The notes under the pieces were generated by a model. That model had not been told where the DNA came from. It was given only the letters and a program-made list of their open reading frames with translations, and did not search any database. Shown here piece after piece: positions 20,432 through 28,338 of a DNA stretch of 33,670 nucleotides. Location of the stretch: contig VSPD01000032.1 in the NCBI GenBank assembly GCA_009775125.1, positions 1-33,670 of the forward strand. Direction: 5' to 3'. Every line of letters starts with the position of its first letter. Position 1 is the first letter of the stretch. The translations under genes were made by a program, and so were the position numbers. This DNA comes from Muribaculaceae bacterium. Its GTDB lineage: Bacteria; Bacteroidota; Bacteroidia; Bacteroidales; Muribaculaceae.

Positions 20432-22618
20432 TTATTTACGGAGATGAGAGGCAAAGAAGTCGAACATGCGTCCGTACACCACGGCACGTGCGTTGCATCC
20501 GTTGATGCTGTGGTTCATGTTTGGGAATACAAACATGTCGCAGGTCATGCCCTTGGATTGGAGTTCGGAAACATATTGGAGAGAGTTGGCCGGATGCACA
20601 TTGTCGTCGGCCGTGCCATACATAAGCAGGAGCGGGCAGCGGAGCGCGCCGGCGCGTTTGAGCGGAGCCGAGCGGTTGTAGCCGTCGTCGTTCTGCTGGG
20701 GTGTGAGCATGTAACGCTCGGTGTAGATCGAGTCGTAGAATCGCCAGTCGGTAACGGGAGCCACGGCCACGGCGGCGGCATAGGGAGCCGACGGCACGGA
20801 AGCGGCCATGAGGGTCTCGTATCCGCCGTAGCTCCATCCGAATATGCCGATGCGCGATGCGTCGACGCCGGGGAGGGTGGCTATGTATTTGGCGGCGTTG
20901 ATTTGGTCGATGGTCTCGTAGTGGCCAAGGTTACGGTAGACGATGTCGGAGAAGGCGCGTCCGCGTCCGCCGGTGCCGCGACCGTCGACGCAGGCCACGA
21001 TGAAGCCTTGCTGCACGAAATAGTACATCCAGTCCATTTCCCAACGGTTGAGCACCGACTGCGAGCCGGGACCGGAATACTGGTACATCACCACCGGGCA
21101 GTTGCCTTGCGCTCCTGCCGGACGTATTATCCAACCGTTGAGCGTGTTGCCCTCGGAATCCATGGTGAAGAATTCTTTCTTGGGCAGCGAGGAATAGCGG
21201 GCCGCATAATCAGAGTTGTCTTCGAGGACGCGAGAGAATTTGCCCGTGAAAGAGCGGAAATCGTAGACCGGGGGCGTAGTGGCGTTGCTGTAAGACACCA
21301 TGGCATATTTCATGTCGGGCGAGAACGACGCCGAAGATGTGCCCGAAGTCTCGGTCACGGCCGACACTGTGCCTTTGCGGTCGACGCGGTAGATGGTACG
21401 GTCGATGGGCGACGGAGCCGCGGCCTGGTAGTAGAAAGAGCCGGCGGCATCAAAGCCGTAAGAGGCCGTTACGTCGAAGTCGCCCTTGGTGAGGGTGTGA
21501 AGCAGCGCGCCGGCATAAGAATATTGGTAGAGGTGAGCATATCCGGTGCGGGTCGACGTGATTATGAAATATTCGGGCGAGTAGGAAATCTGCTCGTAGG
21601 CCTCTGGTGCGATCCATGCCGACGATTCCTCGACATAGACCGAGCGGGCCACTGTCGACTTGGGATTTACCGAGTAAATCTCCATGCGGTTCTGGTCGCG
21701 GTTGAGAGTCACCACCATAAGGCGTTCGGGCGAGTAGGCGTATTCGATGCGCGGGATATACTCGATGCGCGAGTCGGCCAGGGCTATGTCCTTTGTCTTG
21801 CGGGTCTCCACATCGTAGTGGTGGACCGATACTTTGGAGTTTTTCTCGCCGGCCACGGGATACTTGTATTGATACGTGCCCGGATAGAGCGCATATTGGT
21901 CGCGCGGCGAGCATGTGCCTTGATAGATGGGCAGAGAGTAGGGGAGCACGTCGGCCTCGTTAAATTTCAGATAGGCGAGGCTGAGGTTGTCGGGAGCCCA
22001 CGTCATGGCGCAGTGCATCGAAAATTCTTCCTCGTAACTCCAGTCGGGGATGCCGTTTATCACGCGGTCGCGTTCGCCGTCGGTGGTCACGGCCACTTCC
22101 GTCTTGTAGTCGAGCTTCTTAATATATATATTGTTGTCGGCCACGAAAGCCACCATTCGTCCGTCGGGCGAGAAAGTAGGCTCCTGTTGCTTTTCGAACT
22201 GCGACGAGAGCGGCATCAAGATGCGCGTGCGAATCTCGTAGACATAATATTTCGCTTTCGACGAGCGGCGGTAGATGGGCTCGGAATCGGTCCATACAAG
22301 GATTTTCGAGCCGTCGGGGCTTATTTCGAAACCCTCCACGTCGGCGATTGAAGTCTCGCGCGTGTGGTTGCGGTCGAACAGCGTCTCTATCTTGTTGCCC
22401 GTGCGTATATCGTAGCGGTCGACCGTCGCGTGGTCGTCCGACAGCATGAGATAGCCGTTCGAGTCGGGGGCATAAGTGAACCCTTTGGGCGTTTCGGCGC
22501 GGTTGGCGGGGTAGACATATCGCGCTATGTCCTGCACGGCTTGTGAGCGTTGCGCGCCTGACGAAAAAGCGGCGAGAGCCAAAGCGGATACTAATATAAT
22601 GTGGCGTAGCATAGTCAT
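20432..22618 (-). CDS. Dipeptidyl peptidase IV, exported (family S9B)
   Basis: Removes X-Pro or X-Ala dipeptides from peptide N-termini in the periplasm or at the cell surface. Length 728 residues, normal for the family. Signal peptide MTMLRHIILVSALALAAFSS with likely cleavage before Gln (GA|QRSQ). The N-terminal beta-propeller includes the double-Glu substrate-anchoring motif in DWSYEEEFSMH, which supports true DPP IV rather than another S9 enzyme. The hydrolase domain has GWSYGG (Ser596), GTADDNVH (Asp671) and NMNHSIN (His703). ATG 22618 or 22612 are both possible; an in-frame TTG at 22639 is less likely. First gene of a four-gene operon from the promoter at 22693-22724. Confidence 0.94.
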   Translation of the reverse strand: MTMLRHIILVSALALAAFSSGAQRSQAVQDIARYVYPANRAETPKGFTYAPDSNGYLMLSDDHATVDRYDIRTGNKIETLFDRNHTRETSIADVEGFEISPDGSKILVWTDSEPIYRRSSKAKYYVYEIRTRILMPLSSQFEKQQEPTFSPDGRMVAFVADNNIYIKKLDYKTEVAVTTDGERDRVINGIPDWSYEEEFSMHCAMTWAPDNLSLAYLKFNEADVLPYSLPIYQGTCSPRDQYALYPGTYQYKYPVAGEKNSKVSVHHYDVETRKTKDIALADSRIEYIPRIEYAYSPERLMVVTLNRDQNRMEIYSVNPKSTVARSVYVEESSAWIAPEAYEQISYSPEYFIITSTRTGYAHLYQYSYAGALLHTLTKGDFDVTASYGFDAAGSFYYQAAAPSPIDRTIYRVDRKGTVSAVTETSGTSSASFSPDMKYAMVSYSNATTPPVYDFRSFTGKFSRVLEDNSDYAARYSSLPKKEFFTMDSEGNTLNGWIIRPAGAQGNCPVVMYQYSGPGSQSVLNRWEMDWMYYFVQQGFIVACVDGRGTGGRGRAFSDIVYRNLGHYETIDQINAAKYIATLPGVDASRIGIFGWSYGGYETLMAASVPSAPYAAAVAVAPVTDWRFYDSIYTERYMLTPQQNDDGYNRSAPLKRAGALRCPLLLMYGTADDNVHPANSLQYVSELQSKGMTCDMFVFPNMNHSINGCNARAVVYGRMFDFFASHLRK

Positions 22619-22692
22619 CAAGTTAATATAATGAAACAATCGCCGAAAAGTTCATATTTACGAGACACTTGGCGATGTTTGTTAATATTCCA

Positions 22693-22724
22693 CAAAGGTA
22701 TGCAAATTTTTCTTTAAAGCCAAG
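22693..22724 (-). promoter_or_regulatory. Promoter of the dpp4 operon
   Basis: On the minus strand CTTG (22724-22721), 20-nt spacer, TACCTTTG (22700-22693), an exact -7 match. The leader to the ATG at 22618 is about 68 nt. Confidence 0.7.
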
Positions 22725-22748
22725 CAAAACCCCAAAAACGACACCAAA

Positions 22749-22775
22749 GCCGGTCTTCATAACCTGAAAACCGGC
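22749..22775. terminator. Hairpin downstream of exported operon
   Basis: GCCGGT (22749-22754) and ACCGGC (22770-22775) with a 15-nt loop, 45 nt beyond the end of the minus-strand gene at 22821. The T-run is poor, so termination is only possible. Confidence 0.4.
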
Positions 22776-22820
22776 TTAGTTAGAAAATATGGCATATGTT
22801 TCTACATACGAATCGTGAAT

Positions 22821-23486
22821 TTATAATTCGAATTCATCTTCAAGACCATATTTCTTTGCAATGGCAAGGTTGACCTTGTTTACTTCCGACGTTACGGCAT
22901 TTTCATATTCGTCGATGTATTTTTTTGGCCAAACATCGTTGGCAGTCCGCTGTCGCGCCTTTTCGGATTTTACTATCTGTACGACTTTGTCTACTGTTTT
23001 CCCAAAAAGGGCATAAACTTTATCTTTTATTTCCGGGTCGTCGGATGAATACACTGGAAGGGTGGCGAGATACCTGCGCAGTTCTGCTTTTGCGTCATTG
23101 ACTTTTGCCTCGACTGTATTTTTCATTCGTTCATGATATTCCCTTTGTGCTTTTTCTTGTCCGGCTTTAACGGCGGTGGAAATATCGTCGGGTTGGCGAA
23201 CAATGGATTGGATAACGTAAATCTCTTTGTCGGCATGATTGACGATAAAAGTCTTTTTACGAAAGAAGTCGTTTTCATCCGATCGTGTCCATCTTTTTTG
23301 ACTTTCGGTCAGGACAAAATGCTTTTTAGGGTCGTTGCCGTTTAGATAGAACAATTCGTAGCCTTGGGGCATGAGCTGCTTGCATGTGGATTCGAATATG
23401 TCGTAGCGCAATAATTCCCAATCGGCTCGGGCTTGCAGGTTAAAGCAGGAAATCAGTGAAAATAAAATAAAAACAAATTTTTTCAT
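22821..23486 (-). CDS. Exported protein of unknown function
   Basis: A 221-residue protein with a signal peptide (MKKFVFILFSLISCFNLQARA, cleavage probably before DWELL). The mature part starts with a compact mixed segment (TCKQLMPQGYELFYLNGNDP, then FFRKKTFIVNHADKEIYVIQ), followed by a long helical stretch (AGQEKAQREYHERMKNTVEA through LRRYLATLP) and a Lys-rich C-terminal helix. No catalytic motif or known domain is seen. It is 46 nt downstream of the exported coiled-coil gene and likely on the same transcript. Base composition looks AT-richer than that of neighbouring housekeeping genes, suggesting accessory origin. Confidence 0.75.
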   Translation of the reverse strand: MKKFVFILFSLISCFNLQARADWELLRYDIFESTCKQLMPQGYELFYLNGNDPKKHFVLTESQKRWTRSDENDFFRKKTFIVNHADKEIYVIQSIVRQPDDISTAVKAGQEKAQREYHERMKNTVEAKVNDAKAELRRYLATLPVYSSDDPEIKDKVYALFGKTVDKVVQIVKSEKARQRTANDVWPKKYIDEYENAVTSEVNKVNLAIAKKYGLEDEFEL

Positions 23487-23532
23487 CGGTTAATCATATT
23501 TGGGTTGAGGAATAATCCATTTGCCGGAGGGT

Positions 23533-24333
23533 TTAGGCTTTTTCTTCGGACTTTTGTGGCGACTGCGCTGCCTGTGCAGCTTTTTTTATGTTGGAAAGGT
23601 TTGTTTTTTTTGACTGTTGGGAAGAGGCTGCCTGTCGTTGATTTCCTATTTTTGCTTCGGATGATCCGGCGGTAAATGCTTTTTTAGCATCAGTTACAGA
23701 CACTTGCTCGCGCAGATATGGCATTTCTTCGGCACGTTCATCGGCTAATTCCGACATTTGCCTCCAAGATTCGCCGTGTTTCCTGTCAAAATCTTCAATG
23801 GCCTGCTGCTTTTTCGCTTCCTGCTCGGCTTTTTTTTGTTCATATTTTAATTGTCGCTCCCGACGTTCGGCTTCGTCGCGGGCTTCTTCCTCTGCTTTTT
23901 GCAGTGCTCGCAATTCGGCTTGGTTTTCCTTCTCGATTTTTTCTTCGAGAGCCTTGCGTTGTGTCTCGTAGTCGGCTTTTTGGCGAGATTGCTGCTGTTG
24001 CGCTTTTTTCACGCCGGCTTCCATCTTGTTCCTTATATCTTGTTCACGGTATGCAGCCTCGGCTTGTTGCTTGCGCAGATAGGATATTTGGTCTTGGTAC
24101 GATTTAATCGAGTTTTCATACATCCAAATATCTTTTTCCACGGCCTCTATGCGGAATGACGATGCGTTTTCGTTGCGCAGTTGCTGTATCTCGGCGTAAT
24201 CCTTGTTTATCTCGGCTTGACATTCGGCGATTTTTTGTTCGAGGATGCGGATTTGGTCGTCGTATGCGTCGGCCAGAGCCGAAAAAGGAATAATTAAGGC
24301 CAATACAAATAATATAAGTGCAGTCTTGTTCAT
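23533..24333 (-). CDS. Exported coiled-coil protein of unknown function
   Basis: A 266-residue protein with signal peptide MNKTALILFVLALIIPFSALA and mature start DAYDDQ. Residues about 22-200 are almost continuous charged heptads: DQIRILEQKIAECQAEINKD, IKSYQDQISYLRKQQAEAAY and the Glu/Lys/Ala-rich QKALEEKIEKENQAELRALQ. The C-terminal 60 residues are Ser/Gln/Lys-rich and probably disordered. No enzymatic motif. Its ATG overlaps the stop of the MORN gene in an ATGA arrangement, a strong sign of translational coupling and perhaps a fixed protein ratio. An extended periplasmic rod or scaffold is a reasonable inference, nothing more. Confidence 0.8.
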   Translation of the reverse strand: MNKTALILFVLALIIPFSALADAYDDQIRILEQKIAECQAEINKDYAEIQQLRNENASSFRIEAVEKDIWMYENSIKSYQDQISYLRKQQAEAAYREQDIRNKMEAGVKKAQQQQSRQKADYETQRKALEEKIEKENQAELRALQKAEEEARDEAERRERQLKYEQKKAEQEAKKQQAIEDFDRKHGESWRQMSELADERAEEMPYLREQVSVTDAKKAFTAGSSEAKIGNQRQAASSQQSKKTNLSNIKKAAQAAQSPQKSEEKA

Positions 24334-26216
24334 CGGCGCGATTTTTTACGATTGCGTTTCTTTGGCTTCTCTTTTACCACAGGCTTGCCGTCGGTAAACT
24401 CTCCGATGAATTTTTTTCCGTCGGCATATGTCATAGTCCCGTTGCCGTGTGGCTTGTAGTCGGCAATAGGTCCATAATATAAGTCGCCGTTGTCGTATTT
24501 TATGGTATGTTGGTCGAAAGCCTCGCCGTTGGAGTAGGCTGTCTCGCAAGTAAAGCTCTCGCCTCGGTGTGTGAGCGTGCCTGAACCGGGTTCACAGAGG
24601 TTGAAATATTCCTCGAGTATCATTGTGCCTTCAAAGGTATCTGTGTCAGAAATGTAAAGAGTGCCGCGGACAGGGTCGCCGTTCTCGATGTATCCGACAA
24701 ACCGCTTGCCGTTTTTGTAGATGATTTCTCCATCGCCTTTGGTCGTGCCGTCGTTTTCGTCGTACCATGTTGCCATTCGTCGTTGCACCACAGGATACCC
24801 GGTATAGTAAATTGAGGTATTGTATAGTTGCGAGTTTTGGGTATTATCGACAATACCCAGTGTGCAGTCGTCGGAAGTGAGACAGAATTCAGGACCATTG
24901 CCGTCGATAGGCTCGAAACAGGTTCGTAACCAATCGTAGCCTGCACGGCGAAGACGGTAATTATATTTGTCGATATTTGGCAGCGTGGCTACGGCAGGGT
25001 CATTGGCCTCAATGGCACGTTCGAGCATGCCATTGATAAATAGATATTTATACATCAACGGGTTTATTGCTGCGGTATTCAGGTCGGAAACCTTTTTGAG
25101 TTTTGACAGGGGTTTGCCCTTGTCGAAAGCGGAGAGTGCTCCGTTGCGAAACGCCGGATGGAAGGTTTTGAGATATGCAAGTTTTTTGATGCCGTCGTCG
25201 ACACACGGCATGATAAGCGATTTCGACTTATGGTCATAGAAAAGCACTTCGTGGTGGGGATAGAGTTTGAACAAGCGCATGTTGGCAGAGAGGCTTTCGG
25301 TCTCGGGTGTTGATTGCCCTGTTTTTATTTTTTTATGTGTCATCGACATGTTGAGCGAGAGCGTGCCATTGTGCCAGTTCTGCCATTCGAATTCAACGGC
25401 ATAACTGTTGACCGAACCGGACGAAAACACATTGGCAAGGGCCACAAGTCCGGCTGTGACAGCACCGGTAGCAGCTGTGCCGGCGAGATAGTCGCCAGTG
25501 CTGTAATTGCCCGATTGAATCACGCTTGTCATTTCGCGCTGAAAACTATGAGCGCTGTTAAGCGTTGACTGAGCAAGTGCAGTGTTTGGGTTTTTTGCAT
25601 TTTCGTTGCCCCAGAATGCCTTGAACACGTCGGGGTTGTCGTCGGAGGTATAAATTTGAGATGGAAATTCTATTTTTGCTTTCTTGAATTCGGAGATGTT
25701 AGCGATATCGCTCATAGGGTGTATAGTGCAAAACGCTTTGTCGCCTGACGGGAAAACAGACAGGACAAGCGTTGGGATTTTCTTTTCGTCATGTTCAAAT
25801 TCTGCCGATATGAACAAGCCCATCGGTATGGCAGAATCGCGGTCGACTGCCAAAAGACTGTCGTAAGTGTGCTTTAATCTATCGGCGAGAGGTGAGTAAG
25901 CTTCGGCCTCGTCGGGGTGCAGCTTTATGTAGTCGCGGAAGAAAGAGTATCCGCGATAGACATTTTCCAGTTTGTCGTCGATAGTATAGTCGGGGGAGTC
26001 GGCAGTGGCATCCGCTATCTCTGCGAGGATATACCTGCTCATTAGTAATATAGAATCAGGTTCGGCATTGTCGATTAACACATCGACACATGCGCTTCGG
26101 GCAGCTATGAGGTCGTTGGCTTCTATTGCCGCGTTCACACGGTGCCATGGGGTGTATTGCGCCGATGCAATAATAGATGCAATTGACAAAGTGAAAAAAG
26201 TGATAATAGTTCTCAT
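24330..26216 (-). CDS. Exported MORN-repeat protein
   Basis: A 628-residue protein with signal peptide MRTIITFFTLSIASIIASA and likely mature start QYTPW. Residues 20-130 are helical and TPR-like (HRVNAAIEANDLIAARSACV). A Gly/Ala-rich hydrophobic segment at about 244-270 (GDYLAGTAATGAVTAGLVAL) could cross or insert into a membrane. The C-terminal 160 residues carry MORN-type repeats: GDGEIIYKNGKRFVGYIENG, later YDNGDLYYGPIADYKPHGNG and MTYADGKKFIGEFTDG. MORN repeats often bind lipids or proteins. The tail is very basic (KEKPKKRNRKKSRR). First gene of a three-gene operon transcribed from 26269-26299 and sharing ATGA with the coiled-coil gene. Confidence 0.82.
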   Translation of the reverse strand: MRTIITFFTLSIASIIASAQYTPWHRVNAAIEANDLIAARSACVDVLIDNAEPDSILLMSRYILAEIADATADSPDYTIDDKLENVYRGYSFFRDYIKLHPDEAEAYSPLADRLKHTYDSLLAVDRDSAIPMGLFISAEFEHDEKKIPTLVLSVFPSGDKAFCTIHPMSDIANISEFKKAKIEFPSQIYTSDDNPDVFKAFWGNENAKNPNTALAQSTLNSAHSFQREMTSVIQSGNYSTGDYLAGTAATGAVTAGLVALANVFSSGSVNSYAVEFEWQNWHNGTLSLNMSMTHKKIKTGQSTPETESLSANMRLFKLYPHHEVLFYDHKSKSLIMPCVDDGIKKLAYLKTFHPAFRNGALSAFDKGKPLSKLKKVSDLNTAAINPLMYKYLFINGMLERAIEANDPAVATLPNIDKYNYRLRRAGYDWLRTCFEPIDGNGPEFCLTSDDCTLGIVDNTQNSQLYNTSIYYTGYPVVQRRMATWYDENDGTTKGDGEIIYKNGKRFVGYIENGDPVRGTLYISDTDTFEGTMILEEYFNLCEPGSGTLTHRGESFTCETAYSNGEAFDQHTIKYDNGDLYYGPIADYKPHGNGTMTYADGKKFIGEFTDGKPVVKEKPKKRNRKKSRR

Positions 26217-26268
26217 GGTTTGGAAAACGAATAAATGTGTTGGGACGTGATTCTTTGACTATTTTGTG

Positions 26269-26299
26269 CAAATATAATATATATTTTATAGAGTGTCAA
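26269..26299 (-). promoter_or_regulatory. Promoter of the exported MORN operon
   Basis: On the minus strand TTG (26299-26297), 20-nt spacer, TATATTTG (26276-26269). The leader is about 45 nt. Confidence 0.7.
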
Positions 26300-26361
26300 G
26301 CATTATGAAAAAAATAATGCCTTGGAGAATGGTACTTGATTGTTGAAACGCTGATGGTTTT

Positions 26362-26409
26362 TGTAACAATTTTGTAATTATTGGGGATTGTTACAGGTTG
26401 TGTAACAAT
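26362..26409. promoter_or_regulatory. Candidate operator: TGTAACAAT half-sites and palindrome
   Basis: ATTGTTACA (26387-26395), 5-nt GGTTG, TGTAACAAT (26401-26409) form a perfect 9-bp inverted repeat. A further direct half-site TGTAACAAT lies at 26362-26370, 39 nt upstream. The cluster is almost exactly midway between the divergent promoters at 26269-26299 and 26499-26530. Confidence 0.5.
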
Positions 26410-26498
26410 CGTGTGTTTGTGTAATGTGTTGTGGATTAGTGGGTTATGAGGAATGTGTTGTTTTTGTGAAATTGTTCGTGAAAAATGATGAGGAAAAA

Positions 26499-26530
26499 TT
26501 GGGAGTGCAATTTTCCGGCCGCTATATTTG
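26499..26530 (+). promoter_or_regulatory. Promoter of the ECF sigma factor gene
   Basis: TTGG (26499-26502), 20-nt spacer, TATATTTG (26523-26530), an exact -7 match. It leaves a leader of about 45 nt before the ATG at 26581. Confidence 0.65.
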
Positions 26531-26580
26531 CATCGTAATCAAAAAACAAATTTCAACTAATCAACCAAAATTCAACTATT

Positions 26581-27090
26581 ATGAGAGCCGAAACATTCCA
26601 AACCAATTTGATGTCGTTGCAAGATAATATGCTTAATTTCGCATACATGCTCACCTCCAACCGTGACGATGCTTACGATCTCCTTCAGGATACTACCCTC
26701 AAGGCCCTCGATAATCAGGACAAGTATGCCGAGAATACCAACTTCAAGGGTTGGGTTTTCACCATCATGCGCAATATCTTCATCAACAACTACCGCAAGA
26801 GCGTGCGCACGGCTACCGTGGTCGACACCACCGACAACCTCTACCACTTGAATATCTCGCAGGATTCCGGCCTCGACGCTCCCGAAGGCTCCTACACCGT
26901 GAATGAAATACAGGAAGCCATCGACGCCCTTGCCGACGACCTGCGCATCCCCATCTCGATGCACGTATCCGGCTACAAATATCAGGAAATCGCCGACGAG
27001 ATGCACCTTCCGCTTGGCACGGTGAAAAGCCGCATCCACGCCGCCCGCCAGATTCTTCAAGCTCGTTTCGCTGACTATCGCAACGATTGA
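26581..27090 (+). CDS. ECF-type RNA polymerase sigma factor
   Basis: Directs RNA polymerase to a specific promoter set. The 169-residue protein has region 2 at about residues 14-80 (LNFAYMLTSNRDDAYDLLQD, then KGWVFTIMRNIFINNYRK) and region 4 at about 109-165 (EAIDALADDLRIPISMHVSG, YKYQEIADEMHLPLGTVKSR), both complete. No anti-sigma factor gene follows, so it belongs with the stand-alone ECF sigma factors frequent in Bacteroidetes. The linker region SQDSGLDAPEGSY is short. It is divergent from the exported MORN operon, with palindromic half-sites in the shared gap, and precedes rubrerythrin, so an oxidative or envelope-stress role is possible but not shown. Confidence 0.93.
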   Translation: MRAETFQTNLMSLQDNMLNFAYMLTSNRDDAYDLLQDTTLKALDNQDKYAENTNFKGWVFTIMRNIFINNYRKSVRTATVVDTTDNLYHLNISQDSGLDAPEGSYTVNEIQEAIDALADDLRIPISMHVSGYKYQEIADEMHLPLGTVKSRIHAARQILQARFADYRND

Positions 27091-27096
27091 GCAGCG

Positions 27097-27119
27097 AACA
27101 AACTGACGGTTGGTTTGTT
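27097..27119 (+). terminator. Inverted repeat after the sigma factor gene
   Basis: AACAAAC (27097-27103), 9-nt spacer, GTTTGTT (27113-27119), followed by TAAATAG. It is AT-rich with a short T-run; either a weak terminator or an operator upstream of rubrerythrin. Confidence 0.35.
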
Positions 27120-27157
27120 TAAATAGTCGAATCATAAACATTAAAATTTAAATATAA

Positions 27158-27739
27158 ATGGAAAATAAAAGCATAAAAGGCACCAAGACTGAGCACAATC
27201 TGCTCGCATCGTTCGCCGGCGAGAGCCAGGCGCGTTCCCGCTACACCCTCTTTGCCCAGAAGGCTATCGAGGAAGGCTATCAGCAGATTGCCGCCGTGTT
27301 TATGGAAACAGCCGAACAGGAGCTGTCGCACGCCAAGCAGTTTTTCTCGCTTCTCGAAGGCGGCACTGTTGAAATCACAGCCGGATACCCTGCCGGAATG
27401 GTAGGCACCACTCTCGAAAACCTTGCCGCCGCAGCTGCCGGCGAGCGTGAGGAGTGGTCTGACCTGTACGAAAACTTCGCCAAGGATGCCGACGAAGAAG
27501 GCTTCCCCAAAATCGCTCAGCTTTACCGCCTTATCGCCAAGGTGGAGGTGATGCACGAGCAGCGTTACATCGCGCTGATGGAACGCGTGCAAAACGGCGA
27601 GGAATTCTCCCAGGAAGAACCCGTGGAATGGATGTGCCGCCGCTGTGGCTATACCGTGAAATCGAAATCGGCTCCCAAACGCTGCCCCGTATGCGGCATG
27701 GACCAAGGCTGGTTCGAACGCAAGGCCAACAATTATTAG
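27158..27739 (+). CDS. rbr: Rubrerythrin
   Basis: Diiron peroxidase that reduces hydrogen peroxide in anaerobes. 193 residues, typical length. The ferritin-like four-helix domain carries the iron ligands: Glu22 in FAGESQARSRY, Glu53 in METAEQELSHAK, Glu96 in AAGEREEW, Glu130 and His133 in AKVEVMHEQRY. The C-terminal rubredoxin domain has CRRCGY (Cys160, Cys163) and CPVCG (Cys176, Cys179). All ligands are present. The gene starts 67 nt after the ECF sigma factor stop, and a repeat element with direct and inverted copies follows its stop. No clear promoter match is seen in the gap, so it may be partly co-transcribed with the sigma gene. Confidence 0.96.
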   Translation: MENKSIKGTKTEHNLLASFAGESQARSRYTLFAQKAIEEGYQQIAAVFMETAEQELSHAKQFFSLLEGGTVEITAGYPAGMVGTTLENLAAAAAGEREEWSDLYENFAKDADEEGFPKIAQLYRLIAKVEVMHEQRYIALMERVQNGEEFSQEEPVEWMCRRCGYTVKSKSAPKRCPVCGMDQGWFERKANNY

Positions 27740-27828
27740 TCGATGCACAATGCACAATGCTCGATGCACAATGCACAATTAGCTTTCAGCGCGTAGCCTA
27801 ATTGTGCATCGTGCATTGTGAATCGTGA
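27740..27828. repeat. Intergenic GTGCATTGTG-type repeat with hairpin
   Basis: A direct repeat TCGATGCACAATGCACAAT occurs at 27740-27758 and 27761-27779. A perfect 12-bp inverted repeat pairs ATGCACAATTAG (27771-27782) with CTAATTGTGCAT (27798-27809), and further GTGCATTGTG and CGTGAAT units follow. It starts right at the rubrerythrin stop and ends just before the SemiSWEET gene. It looks like a miniature dispersed element and might also act as a terminator. Confidence 0.7.
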
Positions 27829-27837
27829 ATTTTAAAA

Positions 27838-28155
27838 ATGGATATTATGGAACTGTTTATCACGATAGTGGGTTACACGGCGAGCCTTTGCATGATTCTG
27901 GGGTATTTGCCTCAGGCTATTGTCACCATCCGCACCCGCGACACCGACGGCATAGCCATGCCCACATTCCTCGCCCTTGGCCTGGGAAGCATATTTTTCG
28001 TGGTGCAGGGCATATGTCTCGACAATATCCCGTTGGTAATCACCAATGTCATCACCACGATTTGCTCGGTGATAATATTCGCGATAAAGGTGCGCAACGA
28101 CAGGTTGCATCGCAGGCAGGAGCAGTGCGCGTCTGCAAAGGACGATAGGCGATAA
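27838..28155 (+). CDS. SemiSWEET sugar transporter (PQ-loop family)
   Basis: A 105-residue membrane protein with three spans: residues about 5-22, 40-58 and 64-86, the triple-helix bundle of SemiSWEETs, which work as dimers. The PQ motif is in LGYLPQAIVTIRTRDTDGIA (Pro25-Gln26), followed by MPTFLALGLGSIFFVVQGIC and NIPLVITNVITTICSVIIFA, with the conserved Asn of span 3. The family moves sugars such as sucrose or glucose down a gradient; the substrate here is unknown. The C-terminal 20 residues are charged. It lies directly after a repeat element and has no obvious promoter. Confidence 0.9.
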   Translation: MDIMELFITIVGYTASLCMILGYLPQAIVTIRTRDTDGIAMPTFLALGLGSIFFVVQGICLDNIPLVITNVITTICSVIIFAIKVRNDRLHRRQEQCASAKDDRR

Positions 28156-28239
28156 ATTTTAAACTAAGTTAAACTTTGTTAAATTAGCGTATAAATTACG
28201 TGAAAAATTGTAAAAATAGGCGTTTGCGTCCTGCTTCGG

Positions 28240-28270
28240 TTGCATAATGCTGAAAAAAACACTAATTTTG
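28240..28270 (+). promoter_or_regulatory. Promoter of the rimP-nusA-infB operon
   Basis: TTG (28240-28242), 20-nt spacer, TAATTTTG (28263-28270), an exact -7 match. Start of transcription is expected near 28277. Confidence 0.75.
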
Positions 28271-28286
28271 CAATAACTTCAGAGAT

Positions 28287-28319
28287 GGAGGAGGCCTGCC
28301 GGGCTTCCTCCTCTTTATT
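28287..28319 (+). promoter_or_regulatory. Leader hairpin (attenuator-like) upstream of rimP
   Basis: Ten-base-pair stem GGAGGAGGCC (28287-28296) with GGCTTCCTCC (28302-28311), including one G-U pair, 5-nt loop, then TCTTTATTA. It begins about 10 nt into the transcript and ends 27 nt before the ATG. The shape is that of an intrinsic terminator inside the leader. Confidence 0.55.
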
Positions 28320-28338
28320 ATAACGACGATTGAACGAT

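Noticed and set aside
20144..22351. 735-codon open frame antisense to dpp4
   Set aside because: His/Gly/Val-rich translation with no domain, fully explained as a shadow of the DPP IV gene and its downstream neighbour.
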